NCBI RefSeq assembly: GCF_024169655.1 | Contig: NZ_JALJWV010000001.1 | Location: 2,113,001 to 2,177,000 of the forward strand | Source: Pseudomonas marginalis | Lineage (GTDB): Bacteria > Pseudomonadota > Gammaproteobacteria > Pseudomonadales > Pseudomonadaceae | Direction: 5' to 3' | Length of the DNA stretch: 64,000 nucleotides | In this document: positions 46,057 through 56,921 of the stretch, in pieces | Layout: each line of letters starts with the position of its first letter | How positions within the stretch are numbered: position 1 is the first letter of the stretch | Notes under the pieces: generated by a model | What the model was told of the DNA's origin: nothing | The model's database searches: none | Seen by the model: the letters and a program-made list of their open reading frames with translations, nothing else | Program-made: the position numbers and the translations under genes

Positions 46057-47067
46057 ATGAAAGCTGCTGTTGTTGCCCAAGGGCAACGCGTGAACGTGAC
46101 CGAAAAAACATTACGGCCTCTGAAACATGGTGAGGCTCTCCTCAAAATGCAGTGCTGCGGGGTCTGCCATACTGACCTGCACGTCAAGAACGGTGATTTC
46201 GGTGATAAAACCGGGGTGATCCTTGGCCATGAAGGCATCGGTATCGTGCAGGCGGTAGGACCCGGCGTCACCTCGCTGAAGCCCGGTGATCGTGCCAGCG
46301 TAGCGTGGTTCTTCCAGGGCTGCGGGCACTGTGAATACTGCAACAGCGGCAACGAGACACTCTGCCGCGACGTCAAAAACTCCGGTTATACCGTGGATGG
46401 CGCAATGGCCGAAGAGTGCATTGTCGTCGCCGACTACTCAGTGAAAGTGCCTGATGGGCTTGATTCTGCGGCGGCGAGCAGCGTGACCTGTGCTGGCGTC
46501 ACGACGTATAAAGCCGTCAAGGTTTCCAATATTCGCCCGGGGCAATGGATTGCGATCTACGGGCTGGGCGGCCTGGGGAATCTGGCGCTGCAGTATGCAA
46601 AAAATGTCTTCAACGCCCGGGTTATTGCCGTGGACATCAACGATGATCAACTGCAGTTCGCCAGGGAAATGGGCGCCGATCTGGTCATCAACTCTCGCAA
46701 CGAGGATGCCGCAAAAGTTATCCAGGAGAAGGTCGGCGGAGCTCACGCGGCTGTCGTGACGGCCGTCGCCAAAGTCGCGTTCAACTCTGCGGTGGATGCC
46801 CTGCGTGCCGGTGGACGCCTGGTCGCAGTCGGCCTTCCGCCTGAAGCCATGAGCCTCAATATTCCTCGGTTGGTGCTTGACGGGATCGAGGTGGTTGGCT
46901 CGCTGGTCGGCACTCGACAAGACCTCGTTGAAGCCTTCGAGTTTGCCGCGCAAGGCAAGGTGGTGCCGAAGGTAACAATGCGTCCGATCGAAGATATCAA
47001 TCAGATTTTCGATGAAATGCAGGAGGGGAAAATCAAAGGCCGCATGGTGATTGATTTGAGTCATTAA
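46057..47067 (+). CDS. adhP: Zinc-dependent alcohol dehydrogenase (AdhP type)
   Basis: 336 residues from ATG 46057, with AAGGAG seven bases before; a longer frame from 45982 lacks a site. Catalytic zinc ligands are Cys37 in CGVCHTD and His58 in GHEG. The structural zinc Cys set is in [19 protein letters not shown]-binding [14 protein letters not shown] follows. Size and motifs match bacterial AdhP, an NAD-dependent enzyme interconverting ethanol-like primary alcohols and aldehydes. A strong hairpin follows the stop. Confidence 0.92.
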   Translation: MKAAVVAQGQRVNVTEKTLRPLKHGEALLKMQCCGVCHTDLHVKNGDFGDKTGVILGHEGIGIVQAVGPGVTSLKPGDRASVAWFFQGCGHCEYCNSGNETLCRDVKNSGYTVDGAMAEECIVVADYSVKVPDGLDSAAASSVTCAGVTTYKAVKVSNIRPGQWIAIYGLGGLGNLALQYAKNVFNARVIAVDINDDQLQFAREMGADLVINSRNEDAAKVIQEKVGGAHAAVVTAVAKVAFNSAVDALRAGGRLVAVGLPPEAMSLNIPRLVLDGIEVVGSLVGTRQDLVEAFEFAAQGKVVPKVTMRPIEDINQIFDEMQEGKIKGRMVIDLSH

Positions 47068-47074
47068 CGGGCCA

Positions 47075-47100
47075 TTGGCAGCCGCTTAGGCGGCTGCCAA
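47075..47100 (+). terminator. Strong hairpin after adhP
   Basis: Perfect 11-bp stem TTGGCAGCCGC / GCGGCTGCCAA with TTAG loop, eight bases after the stop. No T-run follows: the next base is the first of the IS3-type end, so an insertion may have displaced it. Confidence 0.7.
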
Positions 47101-47239
47101 TGTAGTGGTCTAATGAAACCGGACACCCATTTAGGCGAGAATGCTCGCCAGATCGAGGTGTCAGATGACCAAACAATGCCGCTCCTTTACGGCTGAATTC
47201 AAACGCGAGGCTGCCGACCTCGTGCTGATGGTTTTCTAG
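47101..47239 (+). mobile_element. IS3-family insertion sequence fragment: left end and first codons of OrfA
   Basis: TGTAGTGGTCTAATGAAACC resembles the terminal repeat and leader of IS3-type elements of Pseudomonas. An ATG at 47165 then encodes MTKQCRSFTAEFKREAADLV, the standard OrfA start (a helix-turn-helix protein). After LVL the similarity stops and TAG follows at 47237. The rest of OrfA, OrfB and the right end are missing. Confidence 0.8.
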
Positions 47240-47260
47240 CAACCCATTCGAGATATCCCT

Positions 47261-48022
47261 ATGAAACCCAATCCGACAATCGATAACGTATTACGCGTCG
47301 CGTTGGTTACAGGGTCCACTTCCGGTATCGGCGCAGCCATTGCACGTGCACTAAGCCGGGCAGGCTATGCAGTGGTGCTCCATTCGCGAAACTCTGCGGA
47401 TACGGGACGCGCTATGGTTGCCGAGATGAAGCAGGCTATTTACGTGCAAGCTGATCTTGCTTTCGAAGCTGACAGGGTCAGGCTTATTAACGAGGCGATC
47501 GCCGCGTGGGGGCAGCTCGACGTATTGGTCAATAACGCCGGTATTAGCAGAGTCATTCCGCACGGCGACCTTGCCTCGGCCAACTCGACGGTGTGGCACG
47601 AACTTAACGAGATTAATGTCGTGGCGCCGTTCCACCTCGTCGCATTGGCCGAGTCGGCGTTGCGCGATGCCGCCCGTTACCGTCGAGCAGGTTGCGTCGT
47701 AAACATCAGTTCGCATGCCGGTATCCGTCCTAAGGGCGCATCGATTCCCTATGCGGTAAGCAAAGCTGCGCTTAATCACATGACCCGCTTGCTCGCGGTA
47801 TCGCTTGGGCCAGACATTCGCGTAAACGCTGTGGCGCCTGGCTTGGTCGACACGCCTCTGACCGCAGAGTGGACAGAGGCCCAAGAGTTGTGGCGAACTC
47901 GCGCACCCATGCGCAGGGCCGCTAGCCCAGACGACATCGCAAAAGCTGTTGTAATGCTGGTCGAGTCGGACTACTTAACCGGCGAGATACTCCTCTCCGA
48001 CGGCGGGTTGAATCTGACCTAG
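47261..48022 (+). CDS. Short-chain dehydrogenase/reductase (FabG-like)
   Basis: 253 residues. Cofactor motif TGSTSGIG (17-24), NNAG, catalytic Ser in NISSHAG and YAVSK, then the C-terminal DGGLNLT typical of classical SDRs. It oxidises or reduces an alcohol/ketone with NAD(P); the substrate is unknown. It begins 21 bp after the IS fragment with only a weak ribosome site. The break in the IS and the lack of a visible promoter suggest that a rearrangement placed it here. Confidence 0.85.
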   Translation: MKPNPTIDNVLRVALVTGSTSGIGAAIARALSRAGYAVVLHSRNSADTGRAMVAEMKQAIYVQADLAFEADRVRLINEAIAAWGQLDVLVNNAGISRVIPHGDLASANSTVWHELNEINVVAPFHLVALAESALRDAARYRRAGCVVNISSHAGIRPKGASIPYAVSKAALNHMTRLLAVSLGPDIRVNAVAPGLVDTPLTAEWTEAQELWRTRAPMRRAASPDDIAKAVVMLVESDYLTGEILLSDGGLNLT

Positions 48023-48108
48023 GTTTAGCGTGCTCCGGTATCTGGAGATGGTTGCAGGCGTTCCGCTTGCGCCTCGTTGACGGTGCCGATGCGTATTATT
48101 CCGAGATA

Positions 48109-48792
48109 TCAGGCCTCGGAAAGCTGAAACCGATAACCGACCCCATACAACGATTCGATGGGCGTTTCCCCTGGGCACGCCTGCTCCAGCTTGCGCCGCA
48201 AGTTTCGGATATGGCTGTCCACCGTGCGGTCGGTGACCACGCGGTGGTCGGAGTAGATCTTGTCGAGCAGTTGGTCACGGGAAAATACCCGCCCGGCGGA
48301 ACGTGCAAAGGTGCTGAGCAGTCGCAGCTCCAGCGGGGTGAGGTCCAGGGCGATGCCGTCTATTGACGCGCGATATTGCGCTTCGTCGATCAGCAGTCGC
48401 GGCGGGGCGTTGACCAGCAGTTGGGGGCCGCGGCGCAGGATGGCCTTGACCCGGGCCACCACCTCCCGGGGGCTGAAAGGCTTGCAGATGTAGTCGTCGG
48501 CGCCCAGGTCCAGGCCCAGCAGGCGGTCCACCTCTTCGACGCGGGCAGTGATCATGATGATTGGCACGGCGCTGAAACTGCGCAGGTCCTGGCAGACTTG
48601 CATGCCGTCACGCCCAGGCAGCATCAGGTCGAGCAAGATCAGGCGCGGTGTTTGCGCACGCACTGTCGGCACTACCTGTAAGCCGTTGTCCAGGCACTGG
48701 GTCGAGTAGCCTGCCGCGACCAGATAATCCTGCATCAAGGCGGCCAGCTTCGGTTCATCTTCGACAATCAGGATCGGGCTTTTGTCGCTCAT
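48109..48792 (-). CDS. baeR: OmpR-family response regulator (BaeR-like)
   Basis: 227 residues. Receiver domain with acidic pair EDE (11-13), phospho-acceptor Asp55 in LLDLMLPG and Lys104 in ICKPFSP. C-terminal winged helix contains [14 protein letters not shown] and YGVGYRF. It starts 3 bp after the histidine kinase stop. By analogy with E. coli BaeR, and because it sits beside an RND operon, it probably activates that efflux system under envelope stress. Confidence 0.88.
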   Translation of the reverse strand: MSDKSPILIVEDEPKLAALMQDYLVAAGYSTQCLDNGLQVVPTVRAQTPRLILLDLMLPGRDGMQVCQDLRSFSAVPIIMITARVEEVDRLLGLDLGADDYICKPFSPREVVARVKAILRRGPQLLVNAPPRLLIDEAQYRASIDGIALDLTPLELRLLSTFARSAGRVFSRDQLLDKIYSDHRVVTDRTVDSHIRNLRRKLEQACPGETPIESLYGVGYRFQLSEA

Positions 48793-48795
48793 GGT

Positions 48796-50181
48796 TCAGA
48801 TATTCCGTGGCAAGCGCAGGGTCAGCCAAAGGCCACCGAGGGGAGAGTGAGCGGCGCTAAGGCTGCCGCCGTGGGCGAGGGCGATGTTGTGACAAATCGC
48901 CAGGCCCAGACCGGCTCCGCCACTGGCACGGTTGCGCGATGATTCGCCGCGATAGAAGCGCTCGAACAGGCGCGGCAACTGCTCGGCCGAAACCCCGGGG
49001 CCGGAGTCGATGAAGTCGATGCACACGTGGGTGCGATCGACGACGGCGCGGATGCGTATGAGCCCGTTCGGGTCGGTGTAGCGCACGGTGTTTTCCAGCA
49101 GGTTGGAAAACAGTTGCTGCAGGCGATTGGCATCGGCCAACAGTTCCATAGGCTGGGGCGGCAGTTCCAGTTCGACGCGCAGGTGCCGGTCGTTCAGGCG
49201 CTCCTGGAACATCGACACGCTGGCTTGCAGCAGTTGATCCACTGCGCACGCGCTCTTGCGGTAGGTCAGCGCACCCACATCCGCCAGGGACAGTTCATAC
49301 AGGTCATCCACCAGCTTGCTGAGCATGCTGACCTCACCTTGCAACGACTTCATCGAGCCTGGGTTCAGGCTGCGTACACCATCCTCGATGGCCTCCAGCT
49401 CGCCGCGCAACACCGACAGCGGGGTGCGCAACTCGTGGGAGACATCAGCCATGAATTCGCGGCGCATCTGTTCATTGCGCTCCAGGGTGTAGGCGAGTTG
49501 GTTGAAGTCACGGGCCAATTGGCCCACTTCATCATTGGAGGCGACCGCCACCCGGCCACTGTAGTCGCCGCTGGCCAGACGGTGGGTCGCCGCGGCCACC
49601 CGTTTGACCGGCTCCAACAGCGTGCGGGCGATCCACCAGGCAATCAGCATCGCCAGCACCAGCGAAAAGGCGCCCATGACCAGGCTGGTGCGTAACTGGT
49701 ATTGCTGGAACCGTTCGCCGCCGGCTTCGGTCACGCTCTGGAACGGGGTCACGGCCAGCCAGCCAACGGTTTCCTCGGCCACCACAATCGGGCGTAACAG
49801 GGCGTCGTCGCCGATATCCGGGTAGCCGTTCACGCGTTTTTTGTGTTCATCCAGCAAGGCGATGCGAAACAGCGCGCCTGTCAGGTCCGACGCCATGGGC
49901 GCACGCAAGTCATTCTTCGCCGGATCTTCGCCGACCTCGGGCCGCATAATGTCGAACCAGCGATCCGACCGGTTGCGCAGGAACTCCCAGCTGCCTTCAC
50001 GCGCATAGGCACTGGCCAGGCGCGGCAGCACGGGGGCCATGCGCTCCAGCGCCTGCTCATTGAGATAACCGAGAAAGCCCCGCCCAAAACTCCAGCTCGT
50101 CGCCACACCCATGCTCAGGATGACCAGCAACACACCGGCCAGTACCGCAATAAACAGCTTGGTGGAGATACTCAGCTTCAT
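48796..50181 (-). CDS. baeS: Sensor histidine kinase (BaeS-like)
   Basis: 461 residues. An N-terminal membrane segment (about 8-30), a periplasmic sensor of about 130 residues, a second segment near 165-190, HAMP, then the phospho-acceptor His249 in DVSHELRTPLS, and ATPase boxes with DSGPGVS and GGAGLGLAICHNI. It should sense envelope damage or toxic compounds and phosphorylate the regulator. No Shine-Dalgarno is obvious before the ATG. Divergent from the RND operon across 144 bp. Confidence 0.88.
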   Translation of the reverse strand: MKLSISTKLFIAVLAGVLLVILSMGVATSWSFGRGFLGYLNEQALERMAPVLPRLASAYAREGSWEFLRNRSDRWFDIMRPEVGEDPAKNDLRAPMASDLTGALFRIALLDEHKKRVNGYPDIGDDALLRPIVVAEETVGWLAVTPFQSVTEAGGERFQQYQLRTSLVMGAFSLVLAMLIAWWIARTLLEPVKRVAAATHRLASGDYSGRVAVASNDEVGQLARDFNQLAYTLERNEQMRREFMADVSHELRTPLSVLRGELEAIEDGVRSLNPGSMKSLQGEVSMLSKLVDDLYELSLADVGALTYRKSACAVDQLLQASVSMFQERLNDRHLRVELELPPQPMELLADANRLQQLFSNLLENTVRYTDPNGLIRIRAVVDRTHVCIDFIDSGPGVSAEQLPRLFERFYRGESSRNRASGGAGLGLAICHNIALAHGGSLSAAHSPLGGLWLTLRLPRNI

Positions 50182-50198
50182 GAAGGAGGGCCGTTAAG

Positions 50199-50214
50199 AA
50201 TGGATCGGACCATT
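50199..50214. promoter_or_regulatory. Small palindrome in the divergent baeS/efflux region
   Basis: AATGG and CCATT arms around ATCGGA, 18 bp upstream of baeS. It could be an operator shared by both directions; the arms are short, so this may be chance. Confidence 0.25.
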
Positions 50215-50325
50215 TAGGCCCTGGCGAAGAAAAGATTCAACCCGGCCGGGCAATCTTCAATTTTCCTGCACATTTGCCTTGCACGATAGCGCTGACTCAA
50301 GCAATCCCGTCTTGTAGAGGCCGTT

Positions 50326-51510
50326 ATGTCGACGAAAATCATCGCCAAATACCTGGTAACCGCCGCGGTTTGCCTGTCTTTGTTCATTCTGGTCCTGCTG
50401 GGCGGTTGCTCCGGTGGCGAGCCGGCACCTCAAGCGATCACCCCCAAAGTTTCGGTGATCAGCGTAAAACCTCAGAGCCAAGTGCTGACCACCGAGTTGG
50501 CGGGACGCACCCAGGCCTTCATGGTGGCGCAGATTCGTCCGCAAGTCGGCGGTATCGTCCAGCGGCGGTTGTTCGTCGAGGGGGCGGATGTCAAGGTCGG
50601 GCAAGCGCTGTACCAATTGGATGCGGCGTCCTATACCGCCGCGCTGGCGCAATCCGAGGCGAGCCTGGTCAAGTACCGCGCCACGCTTAAATCGGCGCAG
50701 ACCACCGCCAAGCGCGACGCCGAACTGGTGAAGATCAATGCCATCAGTCAGCAAACCAACGAGGACGCTCAGGCGACCTTGCTGACGGCCGCCGCCGACG
50801 TGCAAGTCGCCGAGGCGGAAGTCCAAACCGCACGGATCAACCTGGCTTACACGCGCATCACCTCGCCGGTCAGCGGGCGCATTGAAACGTCCACGGTGAC
50901 CCCAGGCGCGCTGGTCGTCGCCAATCAGGACAGCGCATTGACCACCGTGCAGCAACTCGATCCGATCTATGTGGACGTGACCCAATCGACCACGGAACTG
51001 CTGCGGCTCAAGCGTGACCTGGCCAGCGGCGGGTTGCAGTCCAATGGCAACGGCGAGGCGCGGATCAGCCTGAAGCTGGATGACGGCACCACCTACAACC
51101 AGACTGGGCGGCTCAAGGTCAGCGGGGTGAGTGTCAACGAAGGCACGGGCACCGTCACCCTGCGTGCCGAATTCGCCAACCCGGACCACCTGCTGCTGCC
51201 GGGCATGTATGTACGCGCGGTGCTGGAACAGGCGCGCGATGACCAGGCCATTCTGATCCCGCAAAAAGCCGTGAACCGCAGCGCCAGCGGTGTGACCACG
51301 GCGTTGCTGGTGGTCGATGGCAAGATTGAACAACGTGAGCTGACCGTCGATCGCGCGGTGGGTAATCAGTGGTGGATCACGGCGGGCCTGAAGGCCGGTG
51401 ATCAGTTGGTCGTCGAAGGTGGACAAAAAGTCCGTGCCGGCGCCGCCGTCCAGGTGCAGGACGCCAATGCTCAGGCGGCCACGCCGTCCACCCCTGCGAA
51501 GGAGGGTTAA
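50326..51510 (+). CDS. RND efflux periplasmic adaptor (MexA/AcrA type)
   Basis: 394 residues. A lipoprotein signal ends LVLLGGC, so Cys28 should be acylated. Then come a lipoyl half (IRPQVGGIV), helical hairpin, second lipoyl half ([10 protein letters not shown]) and beta-barrel ([13 protein letters not shown]). It joins the inner-membrane pump to the outer-membrane channel. AGAGG precedes the start. First gene of a three-gene pump operon. Confidence 0.92.
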   Translation: MSTKIIAKYLVTAAVCLSLFILVLLGGCSGGEPAPQAITPKVSVISVKPQSQVLTTELAGRTQAFMVAQIRPQVGGIVQRRLFVEGADVKVGQALYQLDAASYTAALAQSEASLVKYRATLKSAQTTAKRDAELVKINAISQQTNEDAQATLLTAAADVQVAEAEVQTARINLAYTRITSPVSGRIETSTVTPGALVVANQDSALTTVQQLDPIYVDVTQSTTELLRLKRDLASGGLQSNGNGEARISLKLDDGTTYNQTGRLKVSGVSVNEGTGTVTLRAEFANPDHLLLPGMYVRAVLEQARDDQAILIPQKAVNRSASGVTTALLVVDGKIEQRELTVDRAVGNQWWITAGLKAGDQLVVEGGQKVRAGAAVQVQDANAQAATPSTPAKEG

Positions 51511-51512
51511 GC

Positions 51513-54500
51513 GTGGCGCACTTTTTTATAGATCGACCGATTTTCGCCTGGGTCATCGCCATCGTGATCATGCTCGGTGGCAGCCTGTCCATCAGCCAGT
51601 TGCCGCTGGAGCAATACCCGGACATCGCGCCGCCCACGGTGAAGATTTCCGCGACCTACACCGGGGCCTCGGCCAAGACCGTGGAAGACTCGGTGACCCA
51701 GGTCATCGAGCAGCAGATGAAAGGCCTGGATAACCTGACCTACATGTCGGCCACCAGCAGCTCGGCGGGCAGCGCCAGCATCAGCTTGACCTTTACCGCC
51801 GGCACCGACCCGGATGTGGCCCAGATGCAGGTGCAGAACAAGCTGCAACAGGCCGAGTCGAGGCTGCCGCAATCGGTACAAAGCGAAGGCCTGACCGTGA
51901 CCAAGGGCGGCTCGGACTTCCTGATGATCGTCGCCCTGGCATCGGATGACCCCAGCGTTACCGGCACTCAGATCGGTGACTACATTTCCACCACCTTGCT
52001 CGACTCCATCAGCCGCATAGACGGCGTCGGTGATGTGCAAACGTTGGGATCAGGCTACGCCATGCGTATCTGGCTGGACCCGGCCCTGTTGGAAAAATAC
52101 GCGCTGATGCCTTCGGACGTCAGCAGTGCCCTGGAGGCGCAGAACACCGAAGTCTCCGCCGGGCAGCTCGGTGGCTTGCCGGCGATCAAGGGGCAGCAGT
52201 TGAACGCGACGATCAGCGCCCGCAGCAAACTGCAGACCGTCGAAGAGTTTCGCAATGTGGTGGTCAAGTCCAACAGCGAGGGTGCCGTGGTGTTGCTGGG
52301 CGATGTCGCAACCTTGGAGTTGGGCAGTGAAAGCTACGACATCAGCACCGCCCTCAACGGCAAGCCCGCCGCTGCCATGGGGGTGCAGTTGGCGGCAGGC
52401 GCGAATGCGCTGAACGTCGGCAAGGCGGTCAAGGCCAAGCTCAAAGAAATGGAGCCGTTCTACCCGACTGAAATGCAGCTTAAAAATGTGATTGCCTACG
52501 ACACCACGCCGTTTGTCAGCCTGTCCATCGAGGAAGTGGTCAAGGCCTTGGGCGAGGCCATCGTGCTGGTGGTGTTGATCATGTTCCTGTTCCTGCAAAA
52601 CCTGCGCGCGACGCTGATCCCGGCGATTACCGTGCCGGTGGTGCTGCTGGGCACGTTCGGCGTGTTGGCGATGTTTGGCTATTCGATCAATACCTTGACG
52701 ATGTTTGCCATGGTCCTGGCGATCGGCTTGCTGGTGGACGACGCCATCGTGGTGGTCGAAAACGTTGAGCGACTGATGGGCGGCGGACTATCGCCCGTGG
52801 CGGCCACGCGTCAATCGATGCGTGAAATCACCAGCGCATTGGTCGGCATCACGATGGTGCTGAGCGCGGTGTTTATCCCCATGGCGTTTTTCGGCGGTTC
52901 CACCGGGATTATCTATCGGCAGTTTTCGGTGACCATTGTCTCGGCCATGGTCTTGTCGGTGTTGGTGGCGATGACCCTGACACCCGCACTCTGCGCCTCG
53001 TTGCTCAAAGCGCGCGACGGCCAGGGGCATGGTGCCCAGCACGGGTTCTTCGGCTGGTTCAACCGTACCTTTGAGCGTGCCAGCGCCGGTTACGAGCGTT
53101 GGGTGGGTGTGGTGTTGCGGCGCTGGGGGCGCAGCCTGTTGCTCTATGGCGGGGTGCTGGTGGTCATGGCGGTGGGCTACACGAGCCTGCCCACCTCGTT
53201 TCTGCCGGACGAAGACCAAGGGATCCTCCTGGCGCAGATCCAGTTACCGGTCGGCGCGACGGACAGCCGTACCCAGGACGTGATCAAGCAGTTCGAGGAC
53301 TACATCCTCAAACAGCCCGAAGTCGAAGCGATGATCAGCATCAGCGGGCTGGGCATGGGCGGTAACAGCCAGAACACCGCACGGGCGTTTATCCGCCTCA
53401 AGGACTGGGACGAACGCGGTGGGCCTGGCCAGGGTGCGGCGGCGATTGCCCAACGGGCGACCATGGCGCTCTCCAGCATCGGCGATGCCAACGCTTTCGT
53501 CATGCAACCTCCGACCGTGCGCGGTCTGGGCCAGAGCTCGGGGTTCGACCTGCAACTCAAGGACCTCGCCGGCCTGGGCCATGATGCGCTGGTGGCGGCC
53601 CGCGAACAGTTTCTTGAGCTGGCCAGAAAAGATCCGCGCCTGCTGGGGGTTCGCAGCAACGGCCTGGACGATGCGCCGCAGCTCAAGGTCAGCATTGACG
53701 ACCGCAAGGCCGGCGCCCTGAGCCTGAGTACCAGCGATATCAACACCACCTTGTCGACGGCGTTGGGCGGTACTTATGTGAATGACTTTCTCAACCAGGG
53801 CCGGGTGAAAAAAGTCTATGTGCAGGGCCAGGCATCCGCGCGCATGCAGGCTGCGGACCTTGATCATTGGTTCGTGCGCAACAGCAGCAATGAAATGGTG
53901 CCGTTCTCATCGTTTGCCAGCAGCACCTGGAGTTACGGCTCACCCTTGCTGGAACGCTACAACGGCAACGCCTCCCTGGAAATCGTCGGTGACCCCGCGC
54001 CAGGCGTGAGCTCCGGCGACGCCATGGACGCGGTGGAAGCCATCGTCCGGCAATTGCCCCAGGGCATCGGCTACGAGTGGACCGGGCAGTCCTATCAATT
54101 GCGCCTGTCCGGGTCCCAGGCCCCGCTGCTCTATGCACTTTCCGTATTGTTTGTGTTCCTGTGCCTGGCTGCGCTCTACGAGAGTTGGTCGGTGCCGTTT
54201 TCGGTGATTCTGGTGGTGCCCCTGGGGGTGATCGGTGCGGTGCTGGCGACCCGCGTCGCCGGGTTGAGCAACGACGTGTATTTCCAGGTGGGGCTGTTGA
54301 CCACCGTGGGCCTGGCCGCGAAAAACGCGATCCTGATCGTGGAGTTCGCCAAGCACCTGCAAGAGCAGGGCAACAGCCTGATCGACGCGACGCTGATCGC
54401 GGTGCGCCAACGCCTGCGGCCGATTCTGATGACGTCGCTGGCCTTCATGTTCGGCGTGTTGCCGCTGGCCTTGAGTACCGGCGCAGGCTCCGCCGGGCGC

Positions 54501-54647
54501 CAGGCCATCGGTACGGGCGTGCTGGGCGGTATGTTCAGCGCCACGGTGCTGGGGATCTTCTTTGTACCGCTGTTTTTTGTGCTGATCCGCCGCCGTTTCG
54601 GCCGCGAGCGCAGCGCTAATCAATCTGCTCCGACAGGTGATGCATGA
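51513..54647 (+). CDS. RND multidrug efflux pump, HAE1 family (MexB/AcrB type)
   Basis: 1044 residues from a GTG two bases after the adaptor stop; normal length for the family. N-terminal [14 protein letters not shown], two large periplasmic loops and about 12 membrane segments. The proton-relay pair is in [17 protein letters not shown]. It exports diverse drugs or solvents by proton antiport. Residue choices do not let me assign one named pump. Its stop overlaps the next start. Confidence 0.94.
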   Translation: MAHFFIDRPIFAWVIAIVIMLGGSLSISQLPLEQYPDIAPPTVKISATYTGASAKTVEDSVTQVIEQQMKGLDNLTYMSATSSSAGSASISLTFTAGTDPDVAQMQVQNKLQQAESRLPQSVQSEGLTVTKGGSDFLMIVALASDDPSVTGTQIGDYISTTLLDSISRIDGVGDVQTLGSGYAMRIWLDPALLEKYALMPSDVSSALEAQNTEVSAGQLGGLPAIKGQQLNATISARSKLQTVEEFRNVVVKSNSEGAVVLLGDVATLELGSESYDISTALNGKPAAAMGVQLAAGANALNVGKAVKAKLKEMEPFYPTEMQLKNVIAYDTTPFVSLSIEEVVKALGEAIVLVVLIMFLFLQNLRATLIPAITVPVVLLGTFGVLAMFGYSINTLTMFAMVLAIGLLVDDAIVVVENVERLMGGGLSPVAATRQSMREITSALVGITMVLSAVFIPMAFFGGSTGIIYRQFSVTIVSAMVLSVLVAMTLTPALCASLLKARDGQGHGAQHGFFGWFNRTFERASAGYERWVGVVLRRWGRSLLLYGGVLVVMAVGYTSLPTSFLPDEDQGILLAQIQLPVGATDSRTQDVIKQFEDYILKQPEVEAMISISGLGMGGNSQNTARAFIRLKDWDERGGPGQGAAAIAQRATMALSSIGDANAFVMQPPTVRGLGQSSGFDLQLKDLAGLGHDALVAAREQFLELARKDPRLLGVRSNGLDDAPQLKVSIDDRKAGALSLSTSDINTTLSTALGGTYVNDFLNQGRVKKVYVQGQASARMQAADLDHWFVRNSSNEMVPFSSFASSTWSYGSPLLERYNGNASLEIVGDPAPGVSSGDAMDAVEAIVRQLPQGIGYEWTGQSYQLRLSGSQAPLLYALSVLFVFLCLAALYESWSVPFSVILVVPLGVIGAVLATRVAGLSNDVYFQVGLLTTVGLAAKNAILIVEFAKHLQEQGNSLIDATLIAVRQRLRPILMTSLAFMFGVLPLALSTGAGSAGRQAIGTGVLGGMFSATVLGIFFVPLFFVLIRRRFGRERSANQSAPTGDA

Positions 54648-56038
54648 TCAAGTCACACTGGCCTTTGCTGGCCGCCATGGTCCTGGGTGGCTGCGTCAAC
54701 CTGGCGCCCCAGTATGAGCGGCCTGAAGCGCCCGTCTCCGGGCAATGGCTGCCGGCGGCCAGCCTGCCGAAAGGGCAGGTGGGTGCCGATGTCAAATGGC
54801 AGCAGTTCTTTACCGACAGCCGCCTGGCGCAGTTGCAGGCGTTGGCGCTGGCCAATAACCGCGATTTACGCCTGGCCAGCCTGAATGTCGAAAAGGCCCA
54901 GGCGCAGTACCGCATCAAGCGCGCGGACCTGTTTCCCACCATCGATGCGAGCGTCAGCGGCACCCACAGCCGTACACCCGGGTCGTTGTCCAACACCGGC
55001 ACGGCGGCCACCACCCACGATTACAGCGCGCAATTGGGGCTGAGCAGTTATGAACTGGACGTGTTTGGTCGGGTACGCAACCTTCGGGATGAGGCGCTGG
55101 AAGACTACCTGGCGCTGACGGAAACCCGCCGCAGTACGCAAATCAGCCTGGTGGCCGAAGTAGCCACCGCCTGGCTGACCCTGGCCGCCGACAACGAACG
55201 GCTGCTGCTGGCCCAGGAAACCCTGACCAGCCAGTTGGCCACCTACGACCTGACCCAAAACAGCTATGCCTTGGGCGGCTCCTCCGCGCTGTCGGTGGCG
55301 CAAGCCCAGACCACGGTCGAGTCGGCGCGCGGCGATGTGGCGTCCTACGAGAGCCAGATTCTGCAGGACCGCAATGCCTTGCGCCTGTTGGTCGGCAGTG
55401 ACCTTCCCGAGGCACTCTTGCCGGGCACGCACTTGGAGTCGGCGGCGGTGCTGGTGGACATACCGGCGGGGCTGCCGTCGAGCCTTTTGCAACAACGCCC
55501 GGATGTGCTGTCGGCGGAACACACGCTCAAGTCGGCGAATATCGACATCGGCGCGGCCCGTGCGAAGTTTTACCCCAGCATCAGCCTGACCGCCAACGCC
55601 GGCTCGTCCAGCTCGGCATTGGCCGGCCTGTTCAAATCCGGCAGCGGTGCCTGGACCTTTGCCCCGAGCATCAGCGTGCCGATTTTCGACGGCGGGAGTA
55701 ACCGCGCGACCCTGGATTCGGCCAAAGTCGAGCGCGACATCCAGATACAGACTTATCAGCAAACCCTGCAGACCGCGTTCCGCGAAGTGGCCGACGCGCT
55801 GGCCGTGCGCAGCACCCTGGATCGCCGGATCGCCGCGCAACAGGCGCTGACCGACGCCAGTCGCAAAAGTTTCGAACTCTCGGACGCCTTGTATCGGGGC
55901 GGGTCGCAAAGCTACCTGGAAGCCTTGGATGCGCAACGCTCTCTCTACAGCGCCCAGCAGGACCTGATCACCCTGCGTCTGACCGAGCAGAGCAACCGCA
56001 TCACGTTGTACAAAGTGTTGGGGGGCGGTTGGAATTAA
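54644..56038 (+). CDS. Outer-membrane efflux channel (OprM/TolC family lipoprotein)
   Basis: 464 residues, overlapping the pump gene by 4 bp. The lipoprotein signal ends VLGGC (Cys17). Two repeats of the outer-membrane efflux fold follow, with [20 protein letters not shown] in the first and the [20 protein letters not shown] block in the second, as in OprM-type channels. It completes the tripartite pump. Confidence 0.93.
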   Translation: MIKSHWPLLAAMVLGGCVNLAPQYERPEAPVSGQWLPAASLPKGQVGADVKWQQFFTDSRLAQLQALALANNRDLRLASLNVEKAQAQYRIKRADLFPTIDASVSGTHSRTPGSLSNTGTAATTHDYSAQLGLSSYELDVFGRVRNLRDEALEDYLALTETRRSTQISLVAEVATAWLTLAADNERLLLAQETLTSQLATYDLTQNSYALGGSSALSVAQAQTTVESARGDVASYESQILQDRNALRLLVGSDLPEALLPGTHLESAAVLVDIPAGLPSSLLQQRPDVLSAEHTLKSANIDIGAARAKFYPSISLTANAGSSSSALAGLFKSGSGAWTFAPSISVPIFDGGSNRATLDSAKVERDIQIQTYQQTLQTAFREVADALAVRSTLDRRIAAQQALTDASRKSFELSDALYRGGSQSYLEALDAQRSLYSAQQDLITLRLTEQSNRITLYKVLGGGWN

Positions 56039-56124
56039 TGGCTCTGCCCGTTGCACACAGAAGCGCAGCGATGGAACGGCTTGCGTGCGTCAAATCGGCT
56101 AACTTCATTCAATGGGAAATAAAC

Positions 56125-56826
56125 ATGCGTGCCTATCGTTCCAATTTAAGCCGTTGCGTTCAGGTACTGACCTGCGCCTGTTTTATCACGCTTTCACCCC
56201 TTTCCCGGGCAGACTCCGACAAGGACCCCTGGGAACGGATTAACCGCCCCATCTTTTCATTCAATGACACGCTGGATACCTACGCACTGAAACCACTTGC
56301 CCAGGGTTATCAATTTGTCACCCCGCGCATTGCGCAAGACGGCATTCATAATTTTTTCAACAATCTGGGGGAGGTCAAGAACCTGGCGAACAATGTACTT
56401 CAAGCCAAGTTCCATAGCGCCGGGGTTGATACCAGTCGCTTGTTACTCAACAGCACCCTTGGCCTGGCGGGGTTGATCGATGTCGCGACGCCCATGGGGC
56501 TGCAGCGCAATGACGAAGACTTCGGTCAAACCCTCGGTTACTGGGGGGTAGGCAGTGGTCCTTATCTTGTACTGCCGCTCTTGGGGCCAAGCACGCTTCG
56601 CGATGCGCCGGCGATCTTTCCCGATATCTACGCCAACCCGGTTCGTTATATCGGCGACGTGCCTACGCGTAATAGCCTGTACGCCGTGGGCATGATCGAC
56701 GGACGCGCTCAATATATAAAATCTGAAAAGCTCATCAGCGGGGATAAATACAACTTCATTCGAAGTGTTTATCTACAACACCGAGAGTTCAAGATTAACG
56801 ATGGACACGTAAAGGACGACTTTTGA
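56125..56826 (+). CDS. mlaA: MlaA/VacJ family outer-membrane lipid-asymmetry protein
   Basis: 233 residues from ATG 56125; a longer frame starts at 56029 but carries a non-typical leader. After a signal sequence ending near LSRADS the protein has DPWERINRPIFSFND and the conserved GLIDVATPMGL and DFGQTLGYWGVGSGPYLVLP blocks of MlaA. MlaA removes misplaced phospholipids from the outer leaflet and hands them to MlaC. The signal contains Cys residues (TCAC), but the lipobox is not canonical, so lipid attachment is uncertain. It follows the efflux operon by 86 bp and may be read through from it. Confidence 0.88.
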   Translation: MRAYRSNLSRCVQVLTCACFITLSPLSRADSDKDPWERINRPIFSFNDTLDTYALKPLAQGYQFVTPRIAQDGIHNFFNNLGEVKNLANNVLQAKFHSAGVDTSRLLLNSTLGLAGLIDVATPMGLQRNDEDFGQTLGYWGVGSGPYLVLPLLGPSTLRDAPAIFPDIYANPVRYIGDVPTRNSLYAVGMIDGRAQYIKSEKLISGDKYNFIRSVYLQHREFKINDGHVKDDF

Positions 56827-56879
56827 TCGGTGCGTTTTGCACCTTGAGAGCAAGATACGCGCTGACACGATCCAACTGC

Positions 56880-56913
56880 GCCGTCCATCAAAGCCTGGGC
56901 TTCGATGGACGGC
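56880..56913. terminator. Hairpin between convergent mlaA and AraC-family genes
   Basis: GCCGTCCATC pairs with GATGGACGGC, extended by AAGC/GCTT inside and closed by a short loop. It lies 54 bp after mlaA and 9 bp after the AraC stop on the other strand. It has no T-run but is well placed to end both transcripts. Confidence 0.55.
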
Positions 56914-56921
56914 AACTGGCG

